64,000 nt of DNA from Aedoeadaptatus ivorii (GTDB taxonomy: Bacteria; Bacillota; Clostridia; Tissierellales; Peptoniphilaceae): positions 1-64,000 of the forward strand of contig NZ_JAUSWF010000006.1 of assembly GCF_030815095.1 (NCBI RefSeq), in the 5' to 3' direction. The notes under the pieces were generated by a model. It had not been told where the DNA came from, searched no databases, and saw only the letters and a list, made by a program, of their open reading frames with translations. The position numbers and the translations under genes were made by a program. The first letter of the stretch is position 1; every line of letters begins with the position of its first letter. This document shows, one piece after another, positions 8,069 to 16,653 of the stretch.

Positions 8069-9655
8069 ATGTCACAAAAGACCGGAACCCGCATCCAAAA
8101 AAAGACGAGAACGCGCATCAAAAATTCGCTTTTCGGCACGTTGACTACCGTACTCGTCTACGGCATTTTGTTTTTGATTCAGTTCTTCGTCATCTACTAT
8201 GCGGGCGCATTCTTAAACGAGCACCGGGACGTACTGCAGTACGCCTTCTTTATCCTGGACTTTACCGTCGCCCTGCATATCTTAAACGACGGCCGAAACG
8301 ACCCGGTCTATAAGATGGCCTTTCTCTTTACCATCGTCGTTCTGCCCGTGTTCGGCGCCTTTCTCTATGTGCTGAGCAAGCGCGACATCCTCCGGCGGTG
8401 GTTTTCCCGGCGATTCGAGACCTCCAAAGAAGACTTTACCGGCCTCTTTCACCAGGAACCCGAAATTCTCGAGGAGATCCGCGAGCGGGACCCGCTTTTT
8501 TACAACACCGCCCGGTTTTTGTGGAACGAGGAGAGCTTTCCCGCCTATCGAAACGGCGATGCGCACTATTTTCCCCTGGGGGAGGACTATTTCGAACAGA
8601 TGTTGAAAGAGCTCGAGAGTGCGAAGAAGTACATATTTATGGAGTACTTTATCGTAGAGCAGGGATATATGCTCGATCGCATTTTGGACATCGTAAAGCG
8701 CAAGATCGACGAGGGCGTGGAGGTGCGCTTTATCTTCGACGGCACTTCGGTCTTGACCAAGGTGCCCCTGAACTTTCGAAAGGAAATGGAGAAGCTGGGC
8801 ATTCGCACCAAGGTGTTTAAGCCCATCATCCCCGTCCTGAGCCTGTACCAGAACCACCGCGACCACCGAAAGATTCTCGTCATCGACAATCGCGTCGCCT
8901 TTACCGGCGGCATCAATATCGCCGACGAGTATATCAATGCCGTGGAGGTATACGGCCATTGGAAGGACACGGGCATCGCCGTCTACGGCGCCATGGTGCG
9001 CTCCTTTACCAATATGTTTCTCGCCATGTGGGGGGTCTCGGAGGACGAGCCGGAAAACTACCGGCCCTATCTCCTGCCGCCTGATTCCGCCTATGCGGGC
9101 AAGCACAGCGGCTATGTGGTGCCCTTCGGCGACGATCCCTACGGCAAAAACCGCGTGGGGAAAGAAGTCTACAACGATATGATCAACCAGGCGGTCAAGT
9201 ATCTGCACATCACCACGCCCTATCTGATCCTCGACGAGGAAACCCAGAGCGACCTGATCCATCTCGCCCAGAGCGGGGTGGAGGTAAAGATCATTACGCC
9301 CCATATTCCCGACAAGCGGTTGGTCTTTTTGGTGACCCGCTCGCACTATAAGGTGCTCCTCGACAGCGGGGTCGAGATCTACGAGTACACCCCGGGTTTT
9401 ATTCACGCCAAAAACTTTTCGTCCGACGACACCAAATGCGTGGTGGGGACCATCAACTGCGACTACCGCTCGCTGTTTTTGCACTTCGAATGCGGCGCGT
9501 ACTTCTACGACCGCGAGATGACGGCAAAGGTGGAGGCGGATTTTCAGGAGACGCTCAAGATGTCGATGCCCTTTACCCGGGAAATGTGCGAGGATTTTTC
9601 TCTGTGGCGCCGCGCCGCGGGGCGGGTGCTCCGGATTTTTGCACCCATGATGTAG
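8069..9655 (+). CDS. cls: Cardiolipin synthase (phospholipase D family)
   Basis: A 528-residue membrane enzyme condensing two phosphatidylglycerols to cardiolipin. Two N-terminal helices (about residues 20-42 and 50-70) anchor it. Two PLD motifs follow: HRKILVID with H266 and HAKNFSSDD with H446, both HxK-x4-D. The ATG at 8069 is chosen because AAAGGAGG lies 8 bases upstream and the -10 element falls at 8039-8044; the in-frame ATG at 8003 lies upstream of that promoter. Length is close to the usual 480-520. The gene starts a new transcription unit after the atp terminator. Confidence 0.93.
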   Translation: MSQKTGTRIQKKTRTRIKNSLFGTLTTVLVYGILFLIQFFVIYYAGAFLNEHRDVLQYAFFILDFTVALHILNDGRNDPVYKMAFLFTIVVLPVFGAFLYVLSKRDILRRWFSRRFETSKEDFTGLFHQEPEILEEIRERDPLFYNTARFLWNEESFPAYRNGDAHYFPLGEDYFEQMLKELESAKKYIFMEYFIVEQGYMLDRILDIVKRKIDEGVEVRFIFDGTSVLTKVPLNFRKEMEKLGIRTKVFKPIIPVLSLYQNHRDHRKILVIDNRVAFTGGINIADEYINAVEVYGHWKDTGIAVYGAMVRSFTNMFLAMWGVSEDEPENYRPYLLPPDSAYAGKHSGYVVPFGDDPYGKNRVGKEVYNDMINQAVKYLHITTPYLILDEETQSDLIHLAQSGVEVKIITPHIPDKRLVFLVTRSHYKVLLDSGVEIYEYTPGFIHAKNFSSDDTKCVVGTINCDYRSLFLHFECGAYFYDREMTAKVEADFQETLKMSMPFTREMCEDFSLWRRAAGRVLRIFAPMM

Positions 9656-9667
9656 GAGGAATGGTCT

Positions 9668-11434
9668 ATGAAAATGTCCGTACGACTTCGGCCGAGACTT
9701 GAGAAATTGATACGCGGCCTCCGCCGCTTTCCGGCGAGTGCCTTTTTCGCCCTGTCGGCGGCGATCTTTCTTTGGTTGTGGATTTGGGACGTGCCCCTTT
9801 CCCTTCCGAAAGAGGCGGCATTTTACGGCATCGTCTGTATCCACGGCTTCTTTATCGCCCTCGCCGTCGCCCTCTACGAAGAAGGCGAGGCGAAGCGCGT
9901 GGGCACAAAGCACAGAAAGATCTTGGAGCGCGCGGTGGGGGCGGTGTTCTTCGTCCTGAGCTACTATGTGCTCGCCGAGACCGCGACCGAGGGCATAGAG
10001 CCCTTCTTCGCCCCGGAAAGCCTGCTGTTGATCGCGGCCTACGGCCTTACGGTCTTTTTCGCCGGGCGATTCAATCGGGAGCAGGGCTTTGTGGGCTATG
10101 CCCTCGATATGCTCTGGCAGATCGTCGTCGCCTATATCTTTGCGACTGTGCTTCTGTGCGGCCTGGGACTCATCTTTTTTGCCGCGCGCATCCTATTCGA
10201 CATCTTTCGTGCCGACGGATGGCTCCTTTCGATCCCCATCCTCTGCTATATTCCCTTTATGGCGGCGGTGTTTTTGTCGAATGTGTCGCCTGCCGACGGC
10301 GAATACAATTCCGACGACGACAGCTTTTCGATCTTCGAGAGCGTGATGAACCACATCATGGTGCCGATCCTTATGCTCTATACCGCCGTCATGTATATCT
10401 ACTTTGCGAAGATCCTGATTTATTTCGAACTGCCGGAAACCAGCGTGGTGAATTTGGTGCTCTGGCCCTCGGTGCTGGGCGTCTTCGTGCTGTTTTTCGT
10501 CGACCACAACCGGGATCTGCAGCTCACCTATCTGTTCCGCCGCTACTACCCGGCGGCGACGCTTCCGTTGCTCGGGCTGATGTACTACGCGTGGTTTTTG
10601 CGAGTGAGCCAGTACGGCATCACCGAAAACCGCTATATGGTCCTCGCCGTGGGAATTTGGGTGTTTTTCGCCATGGTCCACTTTATTTTGGAGAAGCGGG
10701 AGATGCACGTCATCCTGCCCCAGACCCTGGTGCTGATCCTCTTGGTGGCGGCACTGGGCGGGCCGATGAGCGCGCGGGGCGTGGCGTTTCGCTCGCAAAA
10801 GGGCCGTCTCGAGTCGATCCTCGTGCGCCACGGCATGTTGGAAGGCGACAAGCTCACCCCGTCGAAGACCGTGACCCAAGAGGAACAGCGGGAGGTCACC
10901 GAGATCGTAAGCTATCTCCACGACCGCCACGACACCGGGAAGATCCCCTATCTGCGGGGCCTGGATCCCGAGAACAATATGGAAAAGTTCTTCGGCTTTC
11001 ATGCGCTTTGGGTGGGAGAGACGGCGATCGAAGAGAGTCTCAATGTCACCTTTGCGGCGCCTTTGGGGACGGCGATCCCCGTGGCGGGCTACGATACCTC
11101 CTATCGGGCGGAATCGTACAGCACCGAAGGGGCGGAGCCCTACAATGCCGCGGGGGATTTCGGCACGGTGCGCAGCAAAGATCGGATACAGGTCTTTTTC
11201 GGCAAGGACCACTCGATCCCCCTCGCCACCATCGATTTGGAATCGGTGCGCGAAAAGCTCGTGGCGCTCTCGAAAAAGAGCGCGGAGATTTCGATCGAAG
11301 ACCTGGCGATCGAAGGGGAGACAAACGGGTATGTGTATAAAATCTACTTTACGAATCTGTACTTTAACGACGCGGCCGGCGACATTCAGATCACCGACGG
11401 CGCCACATTCGTAGTATTGGTCAAGACAAATTAG
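9668..11434 (+). CDS. DUF4153-type polytopic membrane protein
   Basis: A 588-residue protein with about ten to twelve hydrophobic segments in its first ~380 residues, then a soluble C-terminal domain (about 385-588). The membrane part resembles the DUF4153 family, including the segment YGITENRYMVLAVGIWVFF, which corresponds to the conserved 'Y.LTENRY' region. The function of the family is not established. TAGGAGGA precedes the ATG, and it follows cls by only 12 bases, so the two are probably co-transcribed and may act on the envelope. Confidence 0.72.
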   Translation: MKMSVRLRPRLEKLIRGLRRFPASAFFALSAAIFLWLWIWDVPLSLPKEAAFYGIVCIHGFFIALAVALYEEGEAKRVGTKHRKILERAVGAVFFVLSYYVLAETATEGIEPFFAPESLLLIAAYGLTVFFAGRFNREQGFVGYALDMLWQIVVAYIFATVLLCGLGLIFFAARILFDIFRADGWLLSIPILCYIPFMAAVFLSNVSPADGEYNSDDDSFSIFESVMNHIMVPILMLYTAVMYIYFAKILIYFELPETSVVNLVLWPSVLGVFVLFFVDHNRDLQLTYLFRRYYPAATLPLLGLMYYAWFLRVSQYGITENRYMVLAVGIWVFFAMVHFILEKREMHVILPQTLVLILLVAALGGPMSARGVAFRSQKGRLESILVRHGMLEGDKLTPSKTVTQEEQREVTEIVSYLHDRHDTGKIPYLRGLDPENNMEKFFGFHALWVGETAIEESLNVTFAAPLGTAIPVAGYDTSYRAESYSTEGAEPYNAAGDFGTVRSKDRIQVFFGKDHSIPLATIDLESVREKLVALSKKSAEISIEDLAIEGETNGYVYKIYFTNLYFNDAAGDIQITDGATFVVLVKTN

Positions 11435-11447
11435 GAGGAGTAGGACT

Positions 11448-12326
11448 TTGTGGGAATTTATTGAGGCCTTTGTCATGGTCTTTATTGGCGAGATGGGCGA
11501 CAAATCCCAGTTCCTCGCCCTCGCCTTCGCCACGACCTATCCCATGCGGACGGTGCTGGGCGGGGTGAGTTTGGGGATCGCCCTCAACCACGGCCTCGCC
11601 ATTTTGGCGGCGGTATTGATTTCGGGCTTTTTTGCCGACGTCGGTTTTTTACAGATTATCGCGGGATTTCTGTTCCTGTTCTTCGGGTTGAGTTCGCTTT
11701 CGGTGGACTATGAAGACGAGGAGGACGATGTGGTCGATCGGGGAAATCGCGGGCCGCTGTTGACCATCGCCGCCGCCTTTTTTATCGGTGAACTGGGCGA
11801 TAAGACCCAGCTGATGGCGATGACCCTCGCCATGGAAAGCACGCGGCCGCTGTTGATTTTTGCCGCCACGGTCTCCTCGATGATCCTGGTCTCTGCCATC
11901 GGGATCGTCGTCGGCAAATACGTGGGCAAGCGGATCCCCCGGGTGACGCTGAGCTATGCGGCGGGCGCGCTCTTTCTCTTTTTCGGGGTGAGCAAGCTCT
12001 ACGGCGCGCTGGATGCGAAGTACCGCGCGCCCTGGATCCTGATCCTCTTCGCCCTGGTGCTCTCCGCGGCGGTGGTGTATGTGCTCGTCAAGAACCAGGA
12101 GAAGAAGAAAAAGCGCGATTCCCGCTACCTGCTCGCGGCGTACAAGAAGGTCAAATACGCAGAGACCGAAGAAGAAAAGGCGCAGGTCGCCGCCGAAATC
12201 GAGCGGATCGGCGCCGAGTATTTCGGCGAGAACATCCCCTTTGTGGGCGATGTGTTAAAGCATGTGGAGCGTCTGCACGGAGTGGACCCCGAAATATACG
12301 ACGAAATTCGCAAATTGTGGGACTAG
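11448..12326 (+). CDS. GDT1/TMEM165 (UPF0016) family Mn2+/Ca2+ transporter with a C-terminal extension
   Basis: Two copies of the family signature E-x-G-D-K-(S/T)-Q appear: GEMGDKSQ near residue 15 and GELGDKTQ near residue 115. Each opens a three-helix half. Members export Mn2+ or exchange Ca2+/Mn2+ for protons. Bacterial members are usually about 190-200 residues; this one has 292, adding a charged cytoplasmic tail (about 215-292) that looks helical and is not recognised. The start is TTG at 11448 with AGGAGGAG 8 bases upstream; no in-frame ATG lies nearby. It ends in a terminator. Confidence 0.85.
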   Translation: MWEFIEAFVMVFIGEMGDKSQFLALAFATTYPMRTVLGGVSLGIALNHGLAILAAVLISGFFADVGFLQIIAGFLFLFFGLSSLSVDYEDEEDDVVDRGNRGPLLTIAAAFFIGELGDKTQLMAMTLAMESTRPLLIFAATVSSMILVSAIGIVVGKYVGKRIPRVTLSYAAGALFLFFGVSKLYGALDAKYRAPWILILFALVLSAAVVYVLVKNQEKKKKRDSRYLLAAYKKVKYAETEEEKAQVAAEIERIGAEYFGENIPFVGDVLKHVERLHGVDPEIYDEIRKLWD

Positions 12327-12350
12327 AGGCACCGGGCGTGCCTCTTTTTA
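12326..12350 (+). terminator. Intrinsic terminator after the GDT1-family gene
   Basis: A 7-bp stem GAGGCAC/GTGCCTC (12326-12332, 12338-12344) with loop CGGGC, followed by TTTTTA. The stem starts inside the stop codon. Confidence 0.9.
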
Positions 12351-12387
12351 TTGGCGCGTATTGGGGTATCTATAGAAAGGTACGACG

Positions 12388-13059
12388 ATGAGAAGAGATT
12401 ATATACCGAAAAACGGCATGGTGATCTACCAACAAAAAGGCCTGTTCGCCTTCAGCATGGATTCCGTGCTCCTGGGCGCCTACGCCAAGCCGCGGGGCCG
12501 CACCCTGGACTTGGGATGCGGCAGCGGGTACTTGGCACTGATGGCCGCGGCGGATGCCGATGCGGTGGTGGCGCTGGATCGCGAGCCCGAGGCCGCGGAA
12601 CTGGTGCGCAAAAGCGCCGCCGCAAACGGCATCGAAAACATAGAGGCGGTGACGGCAGATCTTCGAGACGCCGCCGTCGGCCGCTTTGACGTGGTGCTCA
12701 CCAATCCGCCGTTTTTTAAGGACGGCATTCGAAACAAAGCGGCAAAGATCACCGCCGCCAAGCATTTGGACGACGATATGCGGTGGTTTTTCCACGCGGG
12801 GCGCCTGACGGTGCCGGGCGGTACGGTCTACGGTATCGTAGACATCGCCCGCTTTCAAGATGTGATAGAAGACATGAACGAGGGAGGGTTGCAACTCGCG
12901 CACATTCGACCGGTCTATTGGCGCGGGGGAGAAGAAGCCCGCCGATTGCTCTTTGCGGCAAAAAAAGGCGGGGGACGACATCTCCGCATGGATCGCCCCC
13001 TCTATATTTACGAGGGGACGGAGTATACTCGGGAGGTAGCAGCGTATTATGGAAGGTAA
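12388..13059 (+). CDS. trmN6: tRNA1(Val) adenine-37 N6-methyltransferase (TrmN6/YfiC family)
   Basis: A 223-residue Rossmann methyltransferase. The SAM-binding motif LDLGCGSGYLAL is near residues 35-46, and the catalytic NPPF is at 106-109 (context VLTNPPFF), typical of N6-adenine methyltransferases. The N-terminal YQQKGLFAFSMDSVLLGAY matches the TrmN6/YfiC signature. Its end overlaps rsmI by 11 bases, a pairing common in Bacillota (yabB-yabC in Bacillus). The substrate is inferred from family membership. Confidence 0.88.
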   Translation: MRRDYIPKNGMVIYQQKGLFAFSMDSVLLGAYAKPRGRTLDLGCGSGYLALMAAADADAVVALDREPEAAELVRKSAAANGIENIEAVTADLRDAAVGRFDVVLTNPPFFKDGIRNKAAKITAAKHLDDDMRWFFHAGRLTVPGGTVYGIVDIARFQDVIEDMNEGGLQLAHIRPVYWRGGEEARRLLFAAKKGGGRHLRMDRPLYIYEGTEYTREVAAYYGR

Positions 13060-13861
13060 AGTATTTTTGTGTCCCACGCCCATCGGCAATCTGGAAGATA
13101 TCACGCTCAGGACTTTACGGGTCCTAAAAGAAGCGGATGTGATCCTGGCGGAGGACACCCGACATTCCCTCCTCCTCTTAAAACACTACGAAATCGAGAC
13201 GCCCTTGGAGAGCTATCATAAGTTTAACGAAAACGAAAAGATCGCGAGCATCCTCGAGCGGCTGGAGACGGGGACGAATTTTGCCCTGATCACCGACGCC
13301 GGCATGCCCGGGGTATCGGACCCCGGGGCGGTGCTCTTAAGCGCCCTCTTAAAAGAAGGCAAATCCTATGAGGTGCTCCCGGGCGCCTGCGCCCACGTCA
13401 CCGCGGCGGCGATCGCAAACATCAAAGACGGACGCTACTTATTTTGGGGATTTCTGCCCCACAAGCGGAGCGCGCGTCTCAAGACACTGGAGGCGCTCAA
13501 AGAGGAAGCGGTGCCGGTGCTCTTTTACGAGGCGCCCCACCGCATTACGAAATTCGCCGAGGACGTCCTCGCCGCGCTGGGCAATCGCAATCTGATCCTG
13601 ATCCGCGAGATCTCAAAATTCTACGAGGAGCGGATCGAGACCACGGCGGCGGATTTTCTGCGCGAAATCGACAGCTACACGGTAAAGGGCGAATTCAGCG
13701 TGTTGCTCATGCCCCAAGCAAAGGACGACGACGTCGACATTCTCTCGGCGCTTCAGGAAAAGGTGGAGGAGGGGATCAGTCCCTCCAAGGCGGCGAAGCT
13801 CGTGGCAAAGGAGTGGAACCTGCCCAAAAACTTGGTATATAAGGAGAGTTTGAAACTTTGA
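13049..13861 (+). CDS. rsmI: 16S rRNA (cytidine-1402 2'-O) methyltransferase
   Basis: This 270-residue tetrapyrrole-methylase-fold enzyme modifies C1402 in the ribosomal P site. Signatures: CPTPIGNLEDITLR at the N-terminus, AEDTRHS, and ITDAGMPGVSDPG. The C-terminal residues PSKAAKLVAKEWNLPKNLVYKESLKL match the family's helical tail. It overlaps trmN6 by 11 bases, and its TGA shares bases with the TTG of nurA. Confidence 0.95.
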   Translation: MEGKVFLCPTPIGNLEDITLRTLRVLKEADVILAEDTRHSLLLLKHYEIETPLESYHKFNENEKIASILERLETGTNFALITDAGMPGVSDPGAVLLSALLKEGKSYEVLPGACAHVTAAAIANIKDGRYLFWGFLPHKRSARLKTLEALKEEAVPVLFYEAPHRITKFAEDVLAALGNRNLILIREISKFYEERIETTAADFLREIDSYTVKGEFSVLLMPQAKDDDVDILSALQEKVEEGISPSKAAKLVAKEWNLPKNLVYKESLKL

Positions 13862-14817
13862 GGCAAGAAGACATCGTTCACTTTCAACGACAGATCGAGG
13901 CGCTAAACGACGCGCTGCACCGCAAATACGATGGGCTCCTCTCGATGACCCGGGCGGATCTCGGCAAGCGTATAACGCCCGAGATCGGTACCTTTACGCC
14001 CCTTACGCGGCTTTCGGACGGCGAGCTCCGCGCCGTGGGAAGCCTCTACGGCGTGGACGGTTCCACCGCGGGTAAGGGCGGCGCCCACCCCCACTATGTG
14101 CTGCTCTTTCAGGGGCTCGCCCTCTCGACCCGAGGGGCGGAAGAGCGGGTGCGCAAGCTCTATACCCCCGTCCTCACCGACGACGATGCCGTAACGGCGG
14201 AAAAGCTCGCCGATCGCTATCTCGCCGAATCGGAGCTCGAGGCGGCGATCCGCATCGTAGAAGAAGACGAGGACAGAAAAGACCCCGCCGTTTTGATAAT
14301 GGACGGGGGGCTGTTGCGCTACAAGATCCACGCCCGGGACAAGTGGGAGGAGCTGCGGGCGCTCTGCCTGCGGGAGGGCGTCTTGCTGGTGGGGGCGATC
14401 AAAGACGTCAAGACCCGCGAGATCGCCAGTCGCACCGGAAAAGAGGGCTTTTACGACCGCGAGTTTTTGGCGGGCAAGCTGGACTACGGCGAGCTGTTGC
14501 TCCTCGCCGAGCGCGACGAAGAGGACGCCGAGAGCAAGGAATCGGCGGGCCTCAGAAGCGGCTTTTATCGCCCCTCCAAGCGCTGGGAGGTGGTGGGCCT
14601 TGACGTGCTCGAGGAGCAGGCGGATCGGCTGGTTTCTTTGGCGCGGCTCCTCTTTACCCTCACGCCCCAGCGGGGCCGCGGCGTGCCCTACTGGATCGAC
14701 GTGGTGGACAAGCGCGCCAAGATTTCGCCCCGCGACATGGAGATGCTCCTCGAAGAGGGGATGGACCGGGATCTGATGGAGCGGTTTTTTGTATCGGAAA
14801 GAGAACGGAGAGTATAG
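13858..14817 (+). CDS. nurA: NurA-domain 5'-3' nuclease, partner of HerA
   Basis: A 319-residue protein with the NurA pattern: catalytic aspartate D67 in YGVDGST and a second acidic site D149 in IMDGGLLRYK. The C-terminal part PYWIDVVDKRAKIS fits the end of the NurA fold. NurA resects DNA ends together with HerA. The start is TTG at 13858, overlapping the rsmI stop as TTGA, with AAGGAGAG about 10 bases upstream. Its stop is immediately followed by the herA ATG with no gap, as expected for obligate partners. Confidence 0.85.
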   Translation: MRQEDIVHFQRQIEALNDALHRKYDGLLSMTRADLGKRITPEIGTFTPLTRLSDGELRAVGSLYGVDGSTAGKGGAHPHYVLLFQGLALSTRGAEERVRKLYTPVLTDDDAVTAEKLADRYLAESELEAAIRIVEEDEDRKDPAVLIMDGGLLRYKIHARDKWEELRALCLREGVLLVGAIKDVKTREIASRTGKEGFYDREFLAGKLDYGELLLLAERDEEDAESKESAGLRSGFYRPSKRWEVVGLDVLEEQADRLVSLARLLFTLTPQRGRGVPYWIDVVDKRAKISPRDMEMLLEEGMDRDLMERFFVSERERRV

Positions 14818-16653
14818 ATGCAGATCAAAGTCTTAGGCCTTACCAATCCCCGGGAAGTCACCGTGGGATCGAGAGACCACAATTTTCGCGTCAGTGAATA
14901 TATCGTCATCGAAGACCCGGTGATCGGCGACGTTTTGGGCGAGGTGGTGGAATCGACCACCTACAACCGCTTTATTCCCCTGGACATCGGCGGCGATTTC
15001 GTCGACGACGACGTCCTCGCCTCCCTCAACGCCCTGGGCTTCGACGTGCAAAACGAGACCATCTACATAGGAAAAGTCCGTTTTGTGAGCGAGACCGTGG
15101 TGCCGCCCCTTACCGGATCCGACGGCAGGCGGCCTACCTTCGCCGAGGTGGAAGACATCCTCGTTCCCACCCCGCCGACAGAGGGGCTCACCTTGGGCGC
15201 CATTCGCAACACCGAATACCTCTACGATGAGATGGAAGCTACGCTAAAGGACCTCTTTCGCCTCTACGAAGCGGGGGGCGCCGCGGCCCAGCAGGACGTG
15301 CCCTATATCTTGGACATCCGCGCCATGCACCAATACCCCCATATCGGGATCTTCGGCGGGAGCGGCAGCGGCAAATCCTTCGGCATGCGGGTCCTGATGG
15401 AAGAATTGATGGAAAAGCGGATCCCCGCCCTGGTCTTAGACCCCCACTACGAGATGGATTTTTCGAACGCCGCTTCCGGGGGCAAGGACTATGCCGACCG
15501 CCACAACCGCTTTCAGATCGGCGGCGACATCGGCGTCAAATTCGAAGACATCAGCGCGGGCGATTTGAAAAACCTCTTGAGCGCCGTATCGGATCTTTCG
15601 GAGGCGATGGAGAGCGCGGTGGATCTCTTGTTTCGAAAGAACAACAGCATCGACACCTTTCGCGGCCTGATCGACGATCTGATCCGCGGCCACGAGGAGG
15701 GGGGCGAGGCTCGAATCCGCCAGATCGCCGACTACGCCGAGGGGCCCCAGGCGCTCGAGTGGAAACGCATCCTCGAAAACTTTGTCAAATACGGCCGTTC
15801 CACCAATATGTCTTCTCTAAGGGGAATTTTTTGGCGGCTTAAGAATCTGCAGTTCGCCGGGCTCTTCAACCGCGATTCCCGCGCCATCGAAGAGACGCTC
15901 TTTGCCGGCAAGGTGGCGGTGATCCAGGGATCGGCGCGGCTGATTCAAATGTATTCCACCTATCTGATCCGCCACCTCTACGGCCTGCGAAGAAACTACA
16001 AAGACGCGGGCTTTTTGCACCCGGGGGAAGGGGAATTCTTCCCGCCTTTCTTCGTCGTCACCGACGAGAGCCATACCTTCGCCCCCAAGGGGATCCCCGC
16101 GCCGTCGAAATCGGTGATCAGGGAGATCGCCCAGGAGGGCAGAAAGTACGGCGTGTTTTTGATCCTCGCCACCCAGCGGCCCACGCTCTTGGACGACACC
16201 GTAACCGCCCAGCTCAACTGTAAGATGATCTTTCGCACCGTGCGCGCCCAGGACATTCAGACCATCCGCGACGAGACCGACATCAGCGCCGAAGAGGCGG
16301 CGCGGCTGCCGTATCTCACCACCGGCGACGTCTTTATCTCCTCGTCCCATTTGGGACGCACGACCTTCGCGAGAATCCGCATGGCGAACACCGAAAGCCC
16401 CCATACCGAAAATCCCTTCGACGAATTGCGCGGTGCGCGCGACAAGGCGCAGACCGCGCTCATGGACGGCATTCGCCCGTATCTTCCTATCAATGTGTCC
16501 TCGGATCTGCTCTATGTGCAAAAAGAACTGGATACCGTCGGCATCCACTACACCGCGGAGGAACTGAAGACGGCGCTGGATGCGCTGTCGGAGCGAGGAC
16601 TGCTTGTTTGCAAAAAGAATATGCTCAATATTTTAATTTACGAGGAGGTATAA
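14818..16653 (+). CDS. herA: HerA-type DNA translocase ATPase
   Basis: A 611-residue FtsK/HerA superfamily ATPase. An N-terminal HAS-barrel-like region (about 1-120) precedes Walker A GGSGSGKS at 180-187. Walker B is VVTDES with D416 and E417. A sensor-like stretch LATQRPTLLDDTVTAQL and an arginine-finger candidate near FRTVRAQD follow. HerA forms a hexamer that pumps DNA into NurA. It begins at the base after the nurA stop and is followed by glgB after no gap, so the pair sits at the head of the glycogen genes. Confidence 0.9.
   Translation: MQIKVLGLTNPREVTVGSRDHNFRVSEYIVIEDPVIGDVLGEVVESTTYNRFIPLDIGGDFVDDDVLASLNALGFDVQNETIYIGKVRFVSETVVPPLTGSDGRRPTFAEVEDILVPTPPTEGLTLGAIRNTEYLYDEMEATLKDLFRLYEAGGAAAQQDVPYILDIRAMHQYPHIGIFGGSGSGKSFGMRVLMEELMEKRIPALVLDPHYEMDFSNAASGGKDYADRHNRFQIGGDIGVKFEDISAGDLKNLLSAVSDLSEAMESAVDLLFRKNNSIDTFRGLIDDLIRGHEEGGEARIRQIADYAEGPQALEWKRILENFVKYGRSTNMSSLRGIFWRLKNLQFAGLFNRDSRAIEETLFAGKVAVIQGSARLIQMYSTYLIRHLYGLRRNYKDAGFLHPGEGEFFPPFFVVTDESHTFAPKGIPAPSKSVIREIAQEGRKYGVFLILATQRPTLLDDTVTAQLNCKMIFRTVRAQDIQTIRDETDISAEEAARLPYLTTGDVFISSSHLGRTTFARIRMANTESPHTENPFDELRGARDKAQTALMDGIRPYLPINVSSDLLYVQKELDTVGIHYTAEELKTALDALSERGLLVCKKNMLNILIYEEV

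Noticed and set aside
8282..9913. Long minus-strand open frames opposite cls, atpA and the activase gene
   Set aside because: They are His/Val/Ala-rich antisense frames typical of GC-rich genes, with no start signals or recognisable domains.
9772..11340. A 522-codon open frame overlapping the DUF4153 gene
   Set aside because: It is Arg/Gly/Pro-rich with no ribosome site, as expected from the shifted frame of GC-rich coding DNA; the hydrophobic DUF4153 frame is clearly the real one.
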